NCBI GenBank assembly: GCA_027592755.1
Contig: JAQCLE010000003.1
Coordinates: forward strand, 33,191-97,190
DNA length: 64,000 nucleotides
Direction of reading: 5' to 3'
Source of the DNA: Bacteroidota bacterium
Lineage (GTDB): Bacteria > Bacteroidota > Bacteroidia > Cytophagales > Cyclobacteriaceae
The translations under genes were made by a program, and so were the position numbers. Under the pieces are notes generated by a model, which made no database searches, had not been told where the DNA came from, and saw nothing but the letters and a program-made list of their open reading frames with translations. Of the stretch, positions 17,975 to 28,267 are shown piece after piece (position 1 is the stretch's first letter; each line of letters starts with the position of its first letter).

Positions 17975-19789
17975 ATGAATTGTATTAAGTCATATCTTTT
18001 TTTATTCATAATAATAAATTCATTGAATTCGTTTGCTCAAAATGCTGGACAAATTCAACTCGCTAACGAATATTACCTCATGGGTGAATTAGAAAAGGCC
18101 ATCGATATTTATAGTGAACTGGCAAAGGATTCTAAGAATGTTCCACTTATTCATAGTAATTATTTTAACCTATTGATAAATGCGGAAGAGTATAAAGAGG
18201 CTGAAAAATATATTCGAAATATTATAAAACAATTCAAGGATAACCTCTATTACAAGATTGATTATGGAATATTAATGTTGGCCCAGGGTAATGACTCAGA
18301 GGCAAATAAACAGTTTGCAACAATAATTGAAGAGATCAAGGAGGATCAATATCGGTTGAGAATAACTGCGCAATATTTGGTCCAGAAACAATTACGGGAA
18401 TGGGCACTTACTGCGTATCTGGACGGAAGGAAAGCAAACGATAATCCCTGGGCTTATTCTCTTGAGTTGGCAAATATCTACCGCCTGATTAACAAGAAAG
18501 ATAAAATGGTTGAAGAGTATTTAAATTATGTTAACCAGAATCCAGCCAACATCAGCTATGTAAAAAATATTCTTCAAAATTTACTGGCTGAACCTGCGGA
18601 TTTAGTAAGTCTCGAAAATATTTTGATACAAAAGGTTCAGAAATTTCCAAACGAGAATATTTATTCAGACTTACTCATTTGGGTGAACCTTCAACAAAAG
18701 AATTTTTTTGGAGCTTTTATTCAAGCAAGGGCTGTTGATAAAAAATCAAAAGCTGAAGGAACGGGTGTCTTGGAAATTGGAATGATTGCTCTAAAAAATA
18801 GCGCCTATGAGGATGCGATTGAGATATTTAACTACGTTATTAAAAATCATCCAAAGTCAATTAATTACTCTATTGCGAGACGACTTGTAATTCAGGCAAG
18901 GGAAGGAATGGTAAAAAATACGTTTCCAATTGATGAATTGGAAATTCGGAAGCTTATCACGGAGTATGAAAATTTGATTTCTGAACTTGGCGTTAATTCG
19001 AATACAGTAGAAGCCATGCGAAACAAAGCCCTACTCCACGCATTTTATCTCGATGAGAAGGACTCCGCTATAAATATTCTCAATAGGATTATTGATATGC
19101 CAAGAGTAAATGTCGGTATCAAAGCAAAAAGCAAACTCGATTTAGGAGATATCTACATTCTGACCGGAGAATCGTGGGAGTCAACATTGTTGTATTCTCA
19201 GGTTGAAAAAACAAACAAAGAGCAGCCCATCGGATACGAGGCTAAATTAAAAAACGCAAAACTGAGTTATTATAATGGAGACTTTGAACTTGCCAAGGCC
19301 CACCTCGACGTATTAAAAGAAGCAACGACAAGAGAAATTTCCAATGATGCAATCGATTTAAGTTTGCTTATTCACGACAATACGTTTCTTGACTCGACGG
19401 ATGCCATAATGAAGCAATATTCATACGTTGAGTTGCTTCTTTTCCAGAATAAGAAAAATGAAGCACTGGATTCCTTGGATCAAATGTTGAAGAGTTATCC
19501 CGATCACAGTCTTGTGGACGAAATTTATTTCCTTTCAGCTAAAATCAATCGTCAGATAGGTTCATTTGAAACGGCCATTCAATATCTCGGAAAAATTGAT
19601 GAAAGTTATGCAGAGGACATTCTGGGCGACGATGCATTATTCATGATGGCTCTTATTTATGAAAATGACCTGAAAATGAAAGATAAGGCCCGGGAGATTT
19701 ATCAAAACTTTCTGACGAAATATCCAGGGAGTGTCTTTATCGCCGAAGCAAGAAAGCATTTTAGGACTCTTCGGGGCGATACTATTTAG
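17975..19789 (+). CDS. Secreted tetratricopeptide repeat protein
   Basis: About 604 residues from the ATG at 17975, chosen because MNCIKSYLFLFIIINSLNSFAQ is a clean signal peptide; a GTG 18 bases upstream would add six residues of poor n-region. The mature part is all helical with TPR-like units throughout (for example ANEYYLMGELEKAIDIYSELAKD and the C-terminal YENDLKMKDKAREIYQNFLTKYPGS). Likely a periplasmic scaffold; no enzymatic motif. It overlaps the convergent N-acetyltransferase by four bases at the stop codons. Third codon positions favour G over C, unlike the genes to the left. Confidence 0.86.
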   Translation: MNCIKSYLFLFIIINSLNSFAQNAGQIQLANEYYLMGELEKAIDIYSELAKDSKNVPLIHSNYFNLLINAEEYKEAEKYIRNIIKQFKDNLYYKIDYGILMLAQGNDSEANKQFATIIEEIKEDQYRLRITAQYLVQKQLREWALTAYLDGRKANDNPWAYSLELANIYRLINKKDKMVEEYLNYVNQNPANISYVKNILQNLLAEPADLVSLENILIQKVQKFPNENIYSDLLIWVNLQQKNFFGAFIQARAVDKKSKAEGTGVLEIGMIALKNSAYEDAIEIFNYVIKNHPKSINYSIARRLVIQAREGMVKNTFPIDELEIRKLITEYENLISELGVNSNTVEAMRNKALLHAFYLDEKDSAINILNRIIDMPRVNVGIKAKSKLDLGDIYILTGESWESTLLYSQVEKTNKEQPIGYEAKLKNAKLSYYNGDFELAKAHLDVLKEATTREISNDAIDLSLLIHDNTFLDSTDAIMKQYSYVELLLFQNKKNEALDSLDQMLKSYPDHSLVDEIYFLSAKINRQIGSFETAIQYLGKIDESYAEDILGDDALFMMALIYENDLKMKDKAREIYQNFLTKYPGSVFIAEARKHFRTLRGDTI

Positions 19790-20592
19790 TTGTGGCCAAT
19801 CCGAAAAAGCTCCCGAAGCTTGGCATTGAAATCATCCGAATTTAAAAGAAGCGTTTCAGTCCTCTTACCTTTAACTGTTTCGATTAGTTTGATATCCGTT
19901 AGCGATACCCTGCCATCAGGTGTAGCTATTGAACATATCTTTTTTTGATAAAAATGTGATTCTTCAGATGTTTGATGCCATTTACACCTCGGCATAAACT
20001 CGATAAACTGTTTTATCGTATCGATAAAAATATACTCTTTTTTGAATTCGCTGCAATCTGCTGAACTTGTCAATATGAACTCATCATTTGGTAATGAGAG
20101 GAGCTTGAAATATTTGGTGTAATCAACCTGTAAGATATCGGGAGTCAATTTTTTTGGTTCCAGGAATAATTCTCCGAATCCAACATCAGCCAGGTACTTC
20201 ACATTGTCTATATCGACAATAAGAGCCATATGGTCATAATCCGAACCCTGGGTTCCTTTTTCATTAAAAACACGTGCACTTATAAGATAACATTTAAAAC
20301 CAAGGTTTAACAGGAGGCTGTAAAACAGCCCATTGAGCTCATAGCAAAACCCTCCCCTCTTGTTGACTATGACTTTGTTATAAATTTTATCAATGTCCAG
20401 AATAATTTCTCGGTGCCAATGAATGTCCAGGTTCTCAAAGGGAATTGAGAGGAGATGGTGCTTGTGAAGTTTTTTCAGGTATCCCAAAGTGGGATGAGAA
20501 GGAGCTTCATATTTGATGCGTCTTAAATATCTTTCAACATCAATCTTTGGTACTTTTTGCTTGCGCTTAAAATTGTGTGGTGCTGGAGGCAA
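19786..20592 (-). CDS. Arylamine N-acetyltransferase family protein
   Basis: 268 residues. The catalytic triad is visible: Cys83 in NKRGGFCYELN, His121 in DYDHMALIV and Asp136 in LADVGFG. The N-terminal YLRRI...HLLSIPFENLDIH is also typical. The family transfers acetyl from acetyl-CoA to aromatic amines and hydrazines, and some members act in biosynthesis. The start codon is TTG; no nearby ATG in frame keeps the N-terminal domain. It is convergent with the TPR gene. Confidence 0.9.
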   Translation of the reverse strand: MPPAPHNFKRKQKVPKIDVERYLRRIKYEAPSHPTLGYLKKLHKHHLLSIPFENLDIHWHREIILDIDKIYNKVIVNKRGGFCYELNGLFYSLLLNLGFKCYLISARVFNEKGTQGSDYDHMALIVDIDNVKYLADVGFGELFLEPKKLTPDILQVDYTKYFKLLSLPNDEFILTSSADCSEFKKEYIFIDTIKQFIEFMPRCKWHQTSEESHFYQKKICSIATPDGRVSLTDIKLIETVKGKRTETLLLNSDDFNAKLRELFRIGHN

Positions 20593-20667
20593 GATACTAA
20601 AATTTACAATCCAATAAGATCAACGGAGACATCAGAGTACAAAATATACCAATATCTATATTCAAAA

Positions 20668-21081
20668 TTATGCTAAAGTGATCTTGTCCTTATTCTTCAC
20701 TTTGGCATATCCATCAAGAACAAGCTTACCGGTCGCTGTATCGTATATTCGGGTTTGGATAGAAGCAATGTGTTTTCCTTCTATAACCTCAGTTACCTCA
20801 AGTACGGCTCGATATTCCTGATCAGGATAAACGGGACGTTTAAATTCCAGATTTTGACCCAGGTAAATTGTACCGGCTCCAGGAAATTCCATACCGATAA
20901 TTTGAGAGAATATGCTGATTGTTAAAACCCCATGGACTATTGGCTTTCCAAACGAACTTTTACCTGCATATTCCGGATTGATATGCAATGGATTTTTGTC
21001 CCCGGATAGTTCAGCGAATTGATCAATTTGTCGTTGGGAAAAAGAAAACAATTTTTCGAAATAGTCTCCTAATTTAAGCAT
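20668..21081 (-). CDS. MaoC-family (R)-specific enoyl-CoA hydratase-like protein
   Basis: 137 residues, a single hot-dog domain. The hydratase-2 motif SGDKNPLHINPEYA has the catalytic Asp28 and His33, followed by FGKPIVHGVLTISIFSQIIG. The family hydrates trans-2-enoyl-CoA to (R)-3-hydroxyacyl-CoA. Single-domain members may serve fatty-acid oxidation or supply polyhydroxyalkanoate; no such genes are beside it. Stands alone on the minus strand, about 100 bases after tag. Confidence 0.87.
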   Translation of the reverse strand: MLKLGDYFEKLFSFSQRQIDQFAELSGDKNPLHINPEYAGKSSFGKPIVHGVLTISIFSQIIGMEFPGAGTIYLGQNLEFKRPVYPDQEYRAVLEVTEVIEGKHIASIQTRIYDTATGKLVLDGYAKVKNKDKITLA

Positions 21082-21183
21082 TATATGATGATGTTTAGGA
21101 TGTGTAACATTAGGCTTAGAATTTATTATTAAATGATAAAATCAAAAAAATGGCGTTTCCCCTTTAATGAGCTAAAATAACTT

Positions 21184-21747
21184 TTAAGTCAATTCCTTAT
21201 ATCGGAAACAATCGGTGACATGGTCGTTGACCATACCAATTGCCTGCATGTGTGCATACATAATGGTACTCCCAACAAATTTGAAACCCCGCTTTTTCAA
21301 ATCTTTGGAAAGGGTATCAGATTCTTTTGATGTTGCCGGAATCTCCTGGTCCATCTTCCATTCATTAATGAGTGGCTTACCGCCAACAAATGACCATATA
21401 TATTTATCAAAAGTTCCGAACTCCTCCCTTACCTTAATGAACGCCTTTGCATTGGTGATAGCAGAATTAACTTTTAGCTTATTCCGAATGATGCCTTTAT
21501 CTTGAAGCAGTTGATCAATTTTTTTCTGATTGAATTTAGCCACTGCCTCAAAGTCGAATTTAGAAAAGGCATTCCGATAGCCATTCCGACGCTTAAGAAT
21601 GGTACTCCAACTTAAGCCAGCTTGTGCACCTTCAAGAATCAAAAATTCGAATTGTTTCTTATCATCATGAATTGGGACACCCCATTCCTCATCATGATAT
21701 TTCACATATTCCGGGAAACTATTTTCGCACCAGCGACAACGTTTCAT
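21184..21747 (-). CDS. tag: DNA-3-methyladenine glycosylase I
   Basis: 187 residues, the length of E. coli Tag, and alignable end to end with it: MKRCRWCE, YHDEEWGVP, EGAQAGLSWSTILKRR, GIIRNKLKVNSAITNA, WSFVGG, LKKRGFKFVGSTIMYAHMQAIGMVNDHVTDC. The zinc ligands correspond to Cys4, His18, His176 and Cys180. It removes 3-methyladenine from alkylated DNA as the first step of base excision repair. Transcribed singly on the minus strand. Confidence 0.96.
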   Translation of the reverse strand: MKRCRWCENSFPEYVKYHDEEWGVPIHDDKKQFEFLILEGAQAGLSWSTILKRRNGYRNAFSKFDFEAVAKFNQKKIDQLLQDKGIIRNKLKVNSAITNAKAFIKVREEFGTFDKYIWSFVGGKPLINEWKMDQEIPATSKESDTLSKDLKKRGFKFVGSTIMYAHMQAIGMVNDHVTDCFRYKELT

Positions 21748-21827
21748 TATAGTAGCTTTATTTTTAGTCTAATCTTTTATCACATAAAGAAAGTTTAAAT
21801 TTATTACGATTTGATCATATTTGTTTG

Positions 21828-21845
21828 TTAATGCATAAGCATTAA
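21828..21845. promoter_or_regulatory. Perfect inverted repeat just upstream of the 21.86 kb gene
   Basis: TTAATGC and GCATTAA form perfect 7-base arms around ATAA, ending 14 bases before the next ATG in the divergent gap with tag. Position suits a repressor operator or a 5' leader hairpin; no regulator is identified. Confidence 0.4.
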
Positions 21846-21859
21846 TCTTTTCATTCCAT

Positions 21860-22984
21860 ATGAGATATTTTCTCTTATTTTTTGTTTTACTTTTCTCGGC
21901 GAGGGCAATATGCCAGGTTGAAATCCCGAATCTCCCTGATAACAATCTTCTGGATTACACCAATTCTATTCCTCCGGACCTGATGTCAAGTCGGTCAGTT
22001 GTATTTATTGATTTTCCTGATATCAAGGGAAATGTCGCTTTACGTGGCGATTGGAAGGGTTTCGGCCGCAAAGTACATGAGGAATTTAAACGAATTGGCA
22101 TTGATGCCGTCGCCTACTATCACTTGTCTGATTTTTATAGTGGAGTTGATGCTACAATAGGTTTCATGAAACTTGTTAAAACCCGAAATATTGAAAACCT
22201 TATTTTCATAAGCCAGGCCAACAATGCATTGGGTACTGAGATTGAAATAATTATTGTCCCAAACCAAGCACCCGATAGGTTGTTGATTCCAAATCAAAAG
22301 GCTTATAGGTTACAGGGGACCGAGTTAAGAACCTTGACTCAAAAGCTTGGCCGGGATATTTATCGGGCCAACCTAGTAAATAAGAATTTTCTAATAATAG
22401 ACCAACCAGAGTTTTTTACTGATACCGATGTTGTTAAAGGCCGGCGTTATGAGACTTTTTCAAGAGATTTAAATGTAGGGAAACTTGCCGTTCCTCTTTT
22501 TTCGAAATACACTTTCCCAACGGGTATGGATTCAAGTGACTTAAAAGCCGATAAGGTCAGGATAATTCAGGATTACAATGCTGCCATTGATAGGCTCAAT
22601 TACAAATTGGGGTTAATTATGGAAAACTATCCTTACAAATATGAGCTCGTTGATTATTCGGTAGGTGAAGATCATTTGTACAGAAGAGAGTTCTCTTATG
22701 TTTTGATGTACCTGCATGCTCCTGGGAGAAATATTCGTGAACTTCTGAATTATGAGATTGATTATACGGAGACAGATTACATTACACTTAAAACAATTAT
22801 GGATGAGGTCACTACTTTGGAGCAAATCTCAGTTAATGCTCCGGTTTATAAGTATTACATGAAACAATTGGTGAATAAGGAAATTTATATGGGTACCCAA
22901 TGGGACGCAGACCTGACCTGGGAGGGTGCCTTGCTAAATCACATTAACAATTTTAAACAGGCTTTGGAAGACGAAAATAATTGA
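21860..22984 (+). CDS. Secreted protein of unknown function
   Basis: 374 residues with a signal peptide (MRYFLLFFVLLFSARAICQ). I recognise no domain. The first half reads like an alternating alpha/beta fold (SRSVVFIDFPDIKG, RNIENLIFISQANN, EIEIIIVPN), and the second half is helical with many Tyr. It is followed 20 bases later by recJ and may be cotranscribed with it. The clean frame, signal peptide and spacing make a real gene very likely; the role is unknown. Confidence 0.75.
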   Translation: MRYFLLFFVLLFSARAICQVEIPNLPDNNLLDYTNSIPPDLMSSRSVVFIDFPDIKGNVALRGDWKGFGRKVHEEFKRIGIDAVAYYHLSDFYSGVDATIGFMKLVKTRNIENLIFISQANNALGTEIEIIIVPNQAPDRLLIPNQKAYRLQGTELRTLTQKLGRDIYRANLVNKNFLIIDQPEFFTDTDVVKGRRYETFSRDLNVGKLAVPLFSKYTFPTGMDSSDLKADKVRIIQDYNAAIDRLNYKLGLIMENYPYKYELVDYSVGEDHLYRREFSYVLMYLHAPGRNIRELLNYEIDYTETDYITLKTIMDEVTTLEQISVNAPVYKYYMKQLVNKEIYMGTQWDADLTWEGALLNHINNFKQALEDENN

Positions 22985-23004
22985 GAATCTAAAATCGTCT
23001 TCAA

Positions 23005-24708
23005 ATGGAAAAAAAGTGGATTTACCCCAAGCCCGCCGATAAGGAAAGGGTTTGGCATCTTGCAAAAGCGATTAACATCGACCCTTTGTTGGCCGAGTTA
23101 TTGGTACGACGAAAAATAGAGTCGTTTGATCAGGCTCGTGATTTCTTCAGGCCCAATCTGGAGCATCTTCATGATCCGTTTCTCCTTGTCGACATGGGCA
23201 AAGCAGTTGAAAGGTTAAACGAAGCACTTTTTAAAAAGGAAAAAGTACTTATCTATGGGGATTATGATGTCGATGGTACAACCGCAATTGCGCTTGTGTA
23301 TCAATTTTTACGAGATCATGGACATGATTCAGTTTCGTATTATGTTCCCGACAGGTATGAGGAGGGATACGGTATTTCAGAGAAAGGAATTAGATGGGCT
23401 GCCGAGAATAGCTTCACCCTGGTAATCGCTCTTGATTGTGGCATAAAGGCCTTTAACAATGCCTCATTAGCAAAGAATCTTGGAATTGATCTGATAATCT
23501 GTGACCATCATTTGCCGGGAGATCATTTGCCTGATGCTTTCGCCATCCTGGATCCAAAAAGAACAGACTGCAATTATCCATTTGATGGTTTGAGTGGTTG
23601 TGGAGTCGGGTTCAAATTTTTGCAAGCATTTTGTCAACAAAATACAATAGACCTGAAAGAACTCTATCAATACCTCGATCTTGTTGCCGTCAGTATTGCC
23701 TCAGATTTAGTTCCTATCATTGATGAAAACAGGATTATGACTTTTTTTGGTCTTCAGAAACTGACTCAGGCACCATCAGTTGGTCTTAAAGCGTTGAAAA
23801 AAATCAGTGGAATTACCGGCGTTGTCGACATTCAATCAATTGTATTTGGCATTGGACCCAGGATAAATGCAGCCGGGCGAATTGACCATGCAAAAGATGC
23901 TGTGAAATTATTGGTCGCAACCAATGATTTAGAGGCAGAGGCAATCGCAGTTATAGTGAATAAAAATAATACAAGGCGTAAGGATTTTGATAAAGACATA
24001 ACATTAGAGGCCTTGGAGGAGATTGAAGATGACAATCTTCAATACGCGAAGAGTACAGTATTATTCAATAAAAATTGGCATAAAGGAGTAATTGGGATTG
24101 TTGCTTCTCGGTGCATTGAAAAATACTATCGACCTACCATTATTTTGACCGAATCAAATGGAAAAGCTACCGGATCGGCAAGGTCCGTTGCGGGATTTGA
24201 TGTTTATGAAGCCATTGCCGCTTGTTCAGATTTGCTGGATCAATACGGAGGGCATCGTTTTGCAGCAGGACTAACAATGCCGTTGGAGAACATTGAAGAC
24301 TTTAAAGAAAAATTTGAGGAAGTGGTAAGCGCAGTAATAACCGAAGACATACTTACGCCTAAAATCAATATAGACCTCAAAATCCATTTGGATTCACTTG
24401 GATTTAAATTTAATAGCGTACTTCAGCAGATGTCTCCATTTGGCCCCGGGAATATGGAACCAATTTTTGCTTCGGATGATTTAGTCTTGGTAGGGGAACC
24501 AAGAATTATGAAAGAGTTACATATGAAATTCTTTATCAGGCAAAAAGACAGTAAGAAATCTTTTGAAGTCATCGCATTTAACCAGGCTCATTTGGCGAAG
24601 GATATCAAAGAACACAGCTTTAAACTAGCTTATAATCTCCAAAAAACAACTTATATGGGTGAGACAGCATTACAATTGAATGCAAAAGACATTCTATTGA
24701 ATGATTAG
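23005..24708 (+). CDS. recJ: Single-stranded-DNA-specific exonuclease RecJ
   Basis: 567 residues. DHH-family motifs I-IV are present: [14 protein letters not shown] (from residue 84), [14 protein letters not shown] and the [15 protein letters not shown] segment; the DHHA1 domain has [11 protein letters not shown]-terminal OB domain completes the fold. RecJ degrades single-stranded DNA 5' to 3' in recombination and mismatch repair. It is two bases upstream of the frame leading into lptB, so recJ, lptB and the permease form one operon. Confidence 0.96.
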   Translation: MEKKWIYPKPADKERVWHLAKAINIDPLLAELLVRRKIESFDQARDFFRPNLEHLHDPFLLVDMGKAVERLNEALFKKEKVLIYGDYDVDGTTAIALVYQFLRDHGHDSVSYYVPDRYEEGYGISEKGIRWAAENSFTLVIALDCGIKAFNNASLAKNLGIDLIICDHHLPGDHLPDAFAILDPKRTDCNYPFDGLSGCGVGFKFLQAFCQQNTIDLKELYQYLDLVAVSIASDLVPIIDENRIMTFFGLQKLTQAPSVGLKALKKISGITGVVDIQSIVFGIGPRINAAGRIDHAKDAVKLLVATNDLEAEAIAVIVNKNNTRRKDFDKDITLEALEEIEDDNLQYAKSTVLFNKNWHKGVIGIVASRCIEKYYRPTIILTESNGKATGSARSVAGFDVYEAIAACSDLLDQYGGHRFAAGLTMPLENIEDFKEKFEEVVSAVITEDILTPKINIDLKIHLDSLGFKFNSVLQQMSPFGPGNMEPIFASDDLVLVGEPRIMKELHMKFFIRQKDSKKSFEVIAFNQAHLAKDIKEHSFKLAYNLQKTTYMGETALQLNAKDILLND

Positions 24709-24719
24709 ATTTGCGGACT

Positions 24720-25472
24720 ATGTTATTGAAAGCTGAAGCACTTGTAAAGAAATACAAAGGGAGAAAGGTCGTAGATGACGTTAGCGTTGAGGTTAAGCAA
24801 GGCGAAATTGTTGGCTTGCTTGGCCCAAATGGTGCGGGGAAAACTACTTCATTCTACATGATTGTTGGATTAATCAAACCCAATGAAGGCCGAATTTTTC
24901 TTGATCGTGAGGAATTAACGCATTTGCCTATGTACCGTAGGGCCAAACTTGGAATAGGATACCTGGCGCAAGAGGCGTCGGTATTTCGGAAACTCACAGT
25001 TGAAGAAAACCTGATGGCCGTTTTAGAAATGACAAAACTTCCCAAAAGTGTTCAACGAGAAAAAATGGAGTCGCTCCTGGAGGAATTCGGTCTTACCCAT
25101 GTTCGTAAGAATCTAGGGATGGTGTTATCCGGTGGGGAAAGGCGTCGGACAGAAATAGCAAGGGCTTTGGCTGTCGATCCAAAATTCGTACTTCTGGATG
25201 AGCCATTTGCAGGAGTTGATCCTATTGCGGTGGAAGAAATTCAAACAATAGTTGCCAAATTAAAGACCAAAAACATTGGCATCCTTATTACAGACCATAA
25301 CGTAAATGAGACCCTCTCAATCACTGACAGGGCCTACCTCATGTTTGAAGGGAAACTCTTGAAAGCCGGAACTGCTGAAGAATTGGCCGCAGATGAGCAA
25401 GTTCGACGGGTTTATCTGGGGAAAAATTTTCAACTGCGTAGGAAAGATCTCGTGTCAGAGATTCAAAAATGA
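24720..25472 (+). CDS. lptB: LPS export ABC transporter ATP-binding protein LptB
   Basis: About 250 residues from the ATG at 24720; a TTG nine bases upstream is possible but adds nothing. Walker [10 protein letters not shown] (from residue 35), Q-loop [16 protein letters not shown], signature [15 protein letters not shown], Walker [13 protein letters not shown] and the H-loop ITDHNV are present. The wording of the Q-loop and Walker B regions is that of LptB, which powers transport of lipopolysaccharide by LptFG to LptA and LptD. Its stop overlaps the permease start by four bases (ATGA). Confidence 0.94.
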   Translation: MLLKAEALVKKYKGRKVVDDVSVEVKQGEIVGLLGPNGAGKTTSFYMIVGLIKPNEGRIFLDREELTHLPMYRRAKLGIGYLAQEASVFRKLTVEENLMAVLEMTKLPKSVQREKMESLLEEFGLTHVRKNLGMVLSGGERRRTEIARALAVDPKFVLLDEPFAGVDPIAVEEIQTIVAKLKTKNIGILITDHNVNETLSITDRAYLMFEGKLLKAGTAEELAADEQVRRVYLGKNFQLRRKDLVSEIQK

Positions 25473-26698
25473 ACTTACCCTTCTTTATTGCCCGCCGATA
25501 TTTTTTTTCAACAAGAAAAAAAACATTCATTAATGTTATTTCAATTATTTCAATTATAGGGGTATCGGTTGGTACTTGTGTTTTAATCATTGTGTTGTCG
25601 GTTTTCAATGGGCTTGAAGGGTTGATGAGATCATTGTTGGGATCGTTTGATGCCGAAATAAAGATTGAAGGCACATACGGCAAATCCTTTGAAGTGGATG
25701 ATCGAATGTTGATCGATATCCGGAATGTAAAAGGGGTTGAAGTAGTTACCGAGGTGATTGAGGATAACGCCGTGGTGAAATACAAAGAAAATCAGGTTGT
25801 TGTAAGGTTAAAAGGCGTTGCGGATAATTTCATAAACCAGCAAAGAATGAATGACGCCATAGTTTATGGAGAATTGAAATTGCGGGAAGAAAATATTCCA
25901 TTTGCTGTGATCGGCAGGGGTGTACAATATGCACTTTCTCTAAATCCTTCCAATGAAATGTATCCTTTGCAATTTTTTTATCCAAGAAACTCCAGAATGG
26001 TCTCGGCTGATCCATCAAAAATGTTGACCAGAAAGAATGTGTTATTAGGAGGAATTTTTGCTATTGAAAAGCAATACGATGAAAACTATGTAATAGTACC
26101 ACTTTCATTTGCTCAGGAGCTTCTCGATTATGGTGAAAAGAGAACAGCACTGGAATTGAAATTGTCAGAAAATGCCAATGGAAGCGAAGTTCAGTCATCA
26201 TTGTCCGAATTACTGGGGAGTAACTTCAAGGTTCTGAATGACGAGCAGCAACATGGCGATATCTACAAACTCATGCGAATTGAGAAGTTTTTTGTTTTCA
26301 TAATTTTCTCAATCATACTTGGCATTGCTTCATTCAATATTTTTTTCAGCCTGACCATGCTGGCAATTGATAAGAAAAAAGATATTGCAGTCCTTTTTTC
26401 CATGGGAGCCACTCAAAGACTGGTTACAAGAATCTTTTTAGGTGAAGGAGCGATTATTGCAATTGGCGGCGCATCTATTGGTTTGGTTTTCGGGTTTCTT
26501 ATCGTTTTTTTCCAGCAGGAGTATGGTCTTGTATCCATGGGGATGCAAACTTCCGTTTTAGCTGCTTATCCCGTGAAAATGAAAGTGTTGGATTTTGTAT
26601 TTACAGCCATTACAATTGTTTTGATTACATTTCTTGCGTCCATCCGCCCGGCAATGGTTGCTGCCAAATCGGATATTCTTGCCGGCTTGATTGCCTGA
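25469..26698 (+). CDS. FtsX-like ABC transporter permease (LolC/LolE-like)
   Basis: 409 residues. The N-terminal [42 protein letters not shown] region (about 6-50) is the typical first membrane segment, a periplasmic MacB-like domain follows, and three membrane segments lie near 275-300, 325-350 and 375-395 with the FtsX pattern. Such permeases release lipoproteins from the inner membrane or drive related export. LptB-type ATPases do not normally pair with this family, so the partner ATPase may be elsewhere although the genes overlap by four bases. Confidence 0.9.
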   Translation: MNLPFFIARRYFFSTRKKTFINVISIISIIGVSVGTCVLIIVLSVFNGLEGLMRSLLGSFDAEIKIEGTYGKSFEVDDRMLIDIRNVKGVEVVTEVIEDNAVVKYKENQVVVRLKGVADNFINQQRMNDAIVYGELKLREENIPFAVIGRGVQYALSLNPSNEMYPLQFFYPRNSRMVSADPSKMLTRKNVLLGGIFAIEKQYDENYVIVPLSFAQELLDYGEKRTALELKLSENANGSEVQSSLSELLGSNFKVLNDEQQHGDIYKLMRIEKFFVFIIFSIILGIASFNIFFSLTMLAIDKKKDIAVLFSMGATQRLVTRIFLGEGAIIAIGGASIGLVFGFLIVFFQQEYGLVSMGMQTSVLAAYPVKMKVLDFVFTAITIVLITFLASIRPAMVAAKSDILAGLIA

Positions 26699-26830
26699 CT
26701 TTTTTATTGAAGACTAAATAAAGATGAATTTTCACATCTAATTCAATAAACCTTCAAGACTTTTTGATGGAGTCCATTTTTCCTTTGACTCGAACTAATA
26801 TCTTTAGGGCAATTATTTAAAATTTTAATA

Positions 26831-28237
26831 ATGGCATTAAGAGGCACTTTTAGCAGTCGGGCTGGTTTCATTGCAGCGGCGGCGGGATCGGCAGTTGGCC
26901 TAGGAAATATTTGGAAATTTCCTTTTGAGGTCGAACGGGGAGGAGGAGCTGCTTTTGTGGTGATGTATTTGGTTTTCGCTTTTTTACTATGCTTTCCTGT
27001 GATGGTTACGGAAATAGCTATTGGTCGAAAAACCAATAAAAATCCAGTGGCTGCTTTTGGAAGTTTAGGCTTCCCAAAATGGAACCTGATTGGGAAAGTT
27101 GGTACATTCTGTGGCGTATTGATACTCTCTTATTATAATATTGTGGCGGGTTGGGCCCTTGGGTATCTCATCGAAATGCTCATGGGGAATTTCGATATTG
27201 GAAATCAATTTTCACAAGCTCAGGTTGGTGCTGGTGAATATTACTATGCCGGGGATATTTTAAAAGTTGTCGTTTACAGTATCATTTTTATGTGGATGAC
27301 CAGTTACGTTGTTGGTAAGGGAATATCTGGAGGAATTGAAAAAGCCGCCAAAGTTCTCATGCCAAGTTTGATAATAATGTTGTTTTGCATGGTAGGATAT
27401 GCGCTAACCTTGCCTTATGCGATGGATGGGCTCAAATACTACCTGATTCCGGAATTTGGTGAAATCAATGCATCTTCAATAGGAGGAGCCCTACGGCAAG
27501 CATTTTTCTCTCTCTCTTTAGGAATGGGGACATTAATTACATATGGTAGCTACCTTTCCAAAAAGGAAAATATTGTCTCGGCTTCCGCATTAATAACACT
27601 GGCAGACGTTGCGATTGCGTTCATCGCCGGCCTTATGGTTTTTCCACTGATTGCATTTAATAATTCAGGAGATCTCACGAACCTTGTTTCCGGGCCAGGA
27701 TTGTTATTTGTAAATCTACCCAATGCCTTCGGAAGTATGGGGCCAGGCATTGGTGTTGCGGTTGGATCTTTCTTTTTTCTATTGATTGCTTTTGCCGCCC
27801 TAACCTCAACCGTGTCTTTGCTGGAAGTGCCAGTTGCCTATGTTGTCGACGAATTAAAAGTAAAACGAAAAAAGGCGGTTTGGCTTGTTGCCGGTGTAAT
27901 TTATTTGGTAGGAATTCCTTCCTTACTGGGAAATGGGGCTTCGGAATTTTTTACCTATGCGTTTAAATTACCGGCGTCTTCTGATTTTCTTTCTCTGGCG
28001 GCACAGCTATCGGATACTTTGTTGCTGCTCGGTGGATTTTTTATCGTGACTTTTACCGCCTATGTCTGGAAACGAGAAAATTTTAATGCTGAATTAGCAC
28101 AAGGTTTTGATGGATTTGAAAATTCTCTTGTCAGCAAATTTCTCAATATTGCTATCAGCTACATTTGCCCTTTTTTGTTAGGGTTATTATTTATTGTTGT
28201 TCTTTTGAGTAACTTCTTTGGAATAAACCTTATTTAA
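26831..28237 (+). CDS. Neurotransmitter:sodium symporter family transporter
   Basis: 468 residues with about eleven or twelve membrane segments. The first segment GFIAAAAGSAVGLGNIWKFPF (from about residue 12) is the NSS signature with the unwound helix and Na+ site; VVAGWALGY and SLSLGMGTLITYGSY are also typical. The family takes up amino acids or related amines with sodium. A single transporter gene, 132 bases after the permease, so likely its own transcript. Substrate not predictable. Confidence 0.93.
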   Translation: MALRGTFSSRAGFIAAAAGSAVGLGNIWKFPFEVERGGGAAFVVMYLVFAFLLCFPVMVTEIAIGRKTNKNPVAAFGSLGFPKWNLIGKVGTFCGVLILSYYNIVAGWALGYLIEMLMGNFDIGNQFSQAQVGAGEYYYAGDILKVVVYSIIFMWMTSYVVGKGISGGIEKAAKVLMPSLIIMLFCMVGYALTLPYAMDGLKYYLIPEFGEINASSIGGALRQAFFSLSLGMGTLITYGSYLSKKENIVSASALITLADVAIAFIAGLMVFPLIAFNNSGDLTNLVSGPGLLFVNLPNAFGSMGPGIGVAVGSFFFLLIAFAALTSTVSLLEVPVAYVVDELKVKRKKAVWLVAGVIYLVGIPSLLGNGASEFFTYAFKLPASSDFLSLAAQLSDTLLLLGGFFIVTFTAYVWKRENFNAELAQGFDGFENSLVSKFLNIAISYICPFLLGLLFIVVLLSNFFGINLI

Positions 28238-28267
28238 AATCGCTTACAGTTAAGCTAAATTTAGACT

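Noticed and set aside
25469..26698. LptF/LptG assignment for the permease after lptB
   Set aside because: The protein has the FtsX/MacB architecture with four membrane segments, not the LptFG type, despite overlapping lptB.
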